The position numbers were made by a program, and so were the translations under genes. The notes beneath the pieces were generated by a model. The model did no database searches. It saw nothing but the letters and a program-made list of their open reading frames with translations, and was not told the DNA's origin. Positions 5,661 to 6,372 of a stretch of DNA of 6,372 bases are shown here, one piece after another; position 1 is the stretch's first letter, and every line of letters begins with the position of its first letter. The stretch comes from Myxococcales bacterium (GTDB lineage Bacteria > Myxococcota > Polyangia > Fen-1088), in the NCBI GenBank assembly GCA_003155465.1, contig PMCR01000502.1, forward strand, positions 1,087 through 7,458, given 5' to 3'.

Positions 5661-5767
5661 GGCGGCGGAGCCGGTTGCCGGAACCGGTTGCCGCAACCGG
5701 ATCCGCCGGCCGGTCCCCGGATTCGGTTCCGGATTCGGCCACCGGCCACCGGATCCGGCACCGGCGG
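5661..5767 (+). repeat. Degenerate CCGG-centred repeat and palindrome cluster between convergent genes
   Basis: This 107-base stretch is built from short variants of CCGG separated by 2-8 bases. Direct repeats include CCGGTTGCCG at 5671-5680 and 5684-5693, and CCGGATTCGG at 5717-5726 and 5729-5738, giving a period of 12-13 bases. Palindromes and hairpins include CCGGTTG/CAACCGG (5684-5690 with 5694-5700, loop CCG), CCGGTT/AACCGG (5671-5676 with 5682-5687) and the perfect CCGGATCCGG (5749-5758). There is no T-tract. The cluster sits between the stops of two convergent genes, so it could act as a bidirectional transcription barrier, a protein-binding or REP-like element, or a decayed minisatellite. 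The open frame crossing it is not taken as a gene because it is only the repeats read as low-complexity peptide. Confidence 0.75.
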
Positions 5768-5802
5768 TCTGAACCAGGCACGAACTTTCGAGAATCGCAC
5801 GG

Positions 5803-6372
5803 TCATGCGCGCCGGCGCAGCAGGTAGCGCAGCAGGGGCGCGGCGTGCAAGGCTTGGATCATGTCGCCGTTGTCAATGAGAGCCAGGATTTCGGCCAGCG
5901 GCACCAGGTGAACGCGCAGATCCTCGGTCACCTCGGGCTGGGCTTGGCCGAGCGGGACCACGCCTTCGGCAAGATAGGACGTGGTGATGTTGTTCTGCAG
6001 GGCGGGGTTGGCCGAGAGGCGGGTGAGCAGCGACCACCGACCGCCCCCGTACCCGGTTTCCTCGGCCAGTTCGCGCCGCGCCGCCACCTCGATGTCCTCG
6101 CCTTCGTCGACGATGCCGGCCGGGATCTCGTAGTGCACGTCGCCCAGGCCGGGGCGGTACTGCCGGATCAAGACTAGCTCGTCAGCCGCCGTCACCGCGA
6201 CGACGTTGACCCAGGGCGGGTATTCCGAGATCCAGTAGTCGGCAATCTGGCGGCCGCTGGGCAGGCGGAAATGCTGGTGGCGGAGCACCAGCCAGGGCGG
6301 CTTGCGGAAGAGATAGGTGGTGTCGAGCGCTTGCCAGGCCGCGGGGTCGTCTGGAAATCGACGGGGCAAGGG
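5803..6372 (-). CDS. Nudix hydrolase, ADP-ribose pyrophosphatase-like (5' end possibly cut)
   Basis: The frame stays open to the window edge. A TTG at 6369 gives 188 residues, but the real start may lie outside. The Nudix box is complete at residues 85-107 (numbered from that TTG): G-x5-E-x7-REL-x-EE-x-G-Y, seen as GIVDEGE followed by RRELAEETGY, with the catalytic metal-binding glutamates (E100, E103, E104). Before it come a YWISEYPPWVNVVAV strand and VLIRQYRPGLG, then the HYEIPAG lead-in found in ADP-ribose and nucleoside-diphosphate-sugar pyrophosphatases. Such enzymes cleave a pyrophosphate bond, in this family typically in ADP-ribose, to remove reactive nucleotide derivatives in the cytoplasm. 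The substrate cannot be settled from sequence alone. The gene runs convergent to the vWA gene and shows no sign of belonging to that system; it is probably a housekeeping gene read from a different transcript. Confidence 0.9.
   Translation of the reverse strand, partial: PLPRRFPDDPAAWQALDTTYLFRKPPWLVLRHQHFRLPSGRQIADYWISEYPPWVNVVAVTAADELVLIRQYRPGLGDVHYEIPAGIVDEGEDIEVAARRELAEETGYGGGRWSLLTRLSANPALQNNITTSYLAEGVVPLGQAQPEVTEDLRVHLVPLAEILALIDNGDMIQALHAAPLLRYLLRRRA

Noticed and set aside
5661..5767. CRISPR array
   Set aside because: The units are too short and degenerate (12-13 bases), with no unique spacers of constant length and no cas genes.
5643..5879. Plus-strand open frame across the repeat cluster
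   Set aside because: It is the CCGG repeats translated to low-complexity peptide and runs into the 3' end of the Nudix gene on the other strand.

Overview
This is a GC-rich window whose gene content suggests a myxobacterium-like bacterium (Myxococcota, Polyangia type). That assignment is an inference from three things: strongly G/C-biased coding, an ECF sigma factor / FecR-type regulator / von Willebrand factor A (vWA) lipoprotein cluster, and two uncharacterised outer-membrane-barrel-like proteins. No rRNA, tRNA, insertion sequence or CRISPR array is visible.

Layout. Positions 1-198 hold the 3' end of a small membrane protein gene, closed by a strong intrinsic terminator (233-280). Positions 281-452 are non-coding with nothing convincing in them. 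A minus-strand gene (about 1241 down to 453) encodes an exported, probably beta-barrel protein. Divergent from it, on the plus strand, are a small cysteine-rich zinc-finger-like protein (1428-1631) and an exported protein with a periplasmic domain, a proline linker and a predicted barrel (1704-2681). Short hairpins with GNRA-type loops lie just after the first of these genes and across the stop codon of the second.

The core of the window is a tightly coupled three-gene operon: an ECF sigma factor (2756-3334), a single-pass FecR-domain protein with a C-terminal helical-repeat region (3331-4500), and a cysteine-rich vWA lipoprotein (4497-5615). The junctions are 4-base ATGA and GTGA overlaps. 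Just before the sigma gene is a sequence that looks like an ECF-type promoter (GGTAACC, 16 nt, CGTC), suggesting autoregulation. No TonB-dependent receptor gene is present, so this does not look like a standard FecI/FecR/FecA iron-uptake arrangement. A reasonable hypothesis is an envelope-sensing system: the vWA lipoprotein and possibly the upstream barrel protein provide the outer part, the FecR protein crosses the inner membrane, and the sigma factor acts in the cytoplasm.

The operon ends convergent with a minus-strand Nudix hydrolase (6372 down to 5803) that resembles ADP-ribose pyrophosphatases and may be cut at its 5' end by the window edge. The space between them carries a dense array of degenerate CCGG-centred repeats and palindromes.
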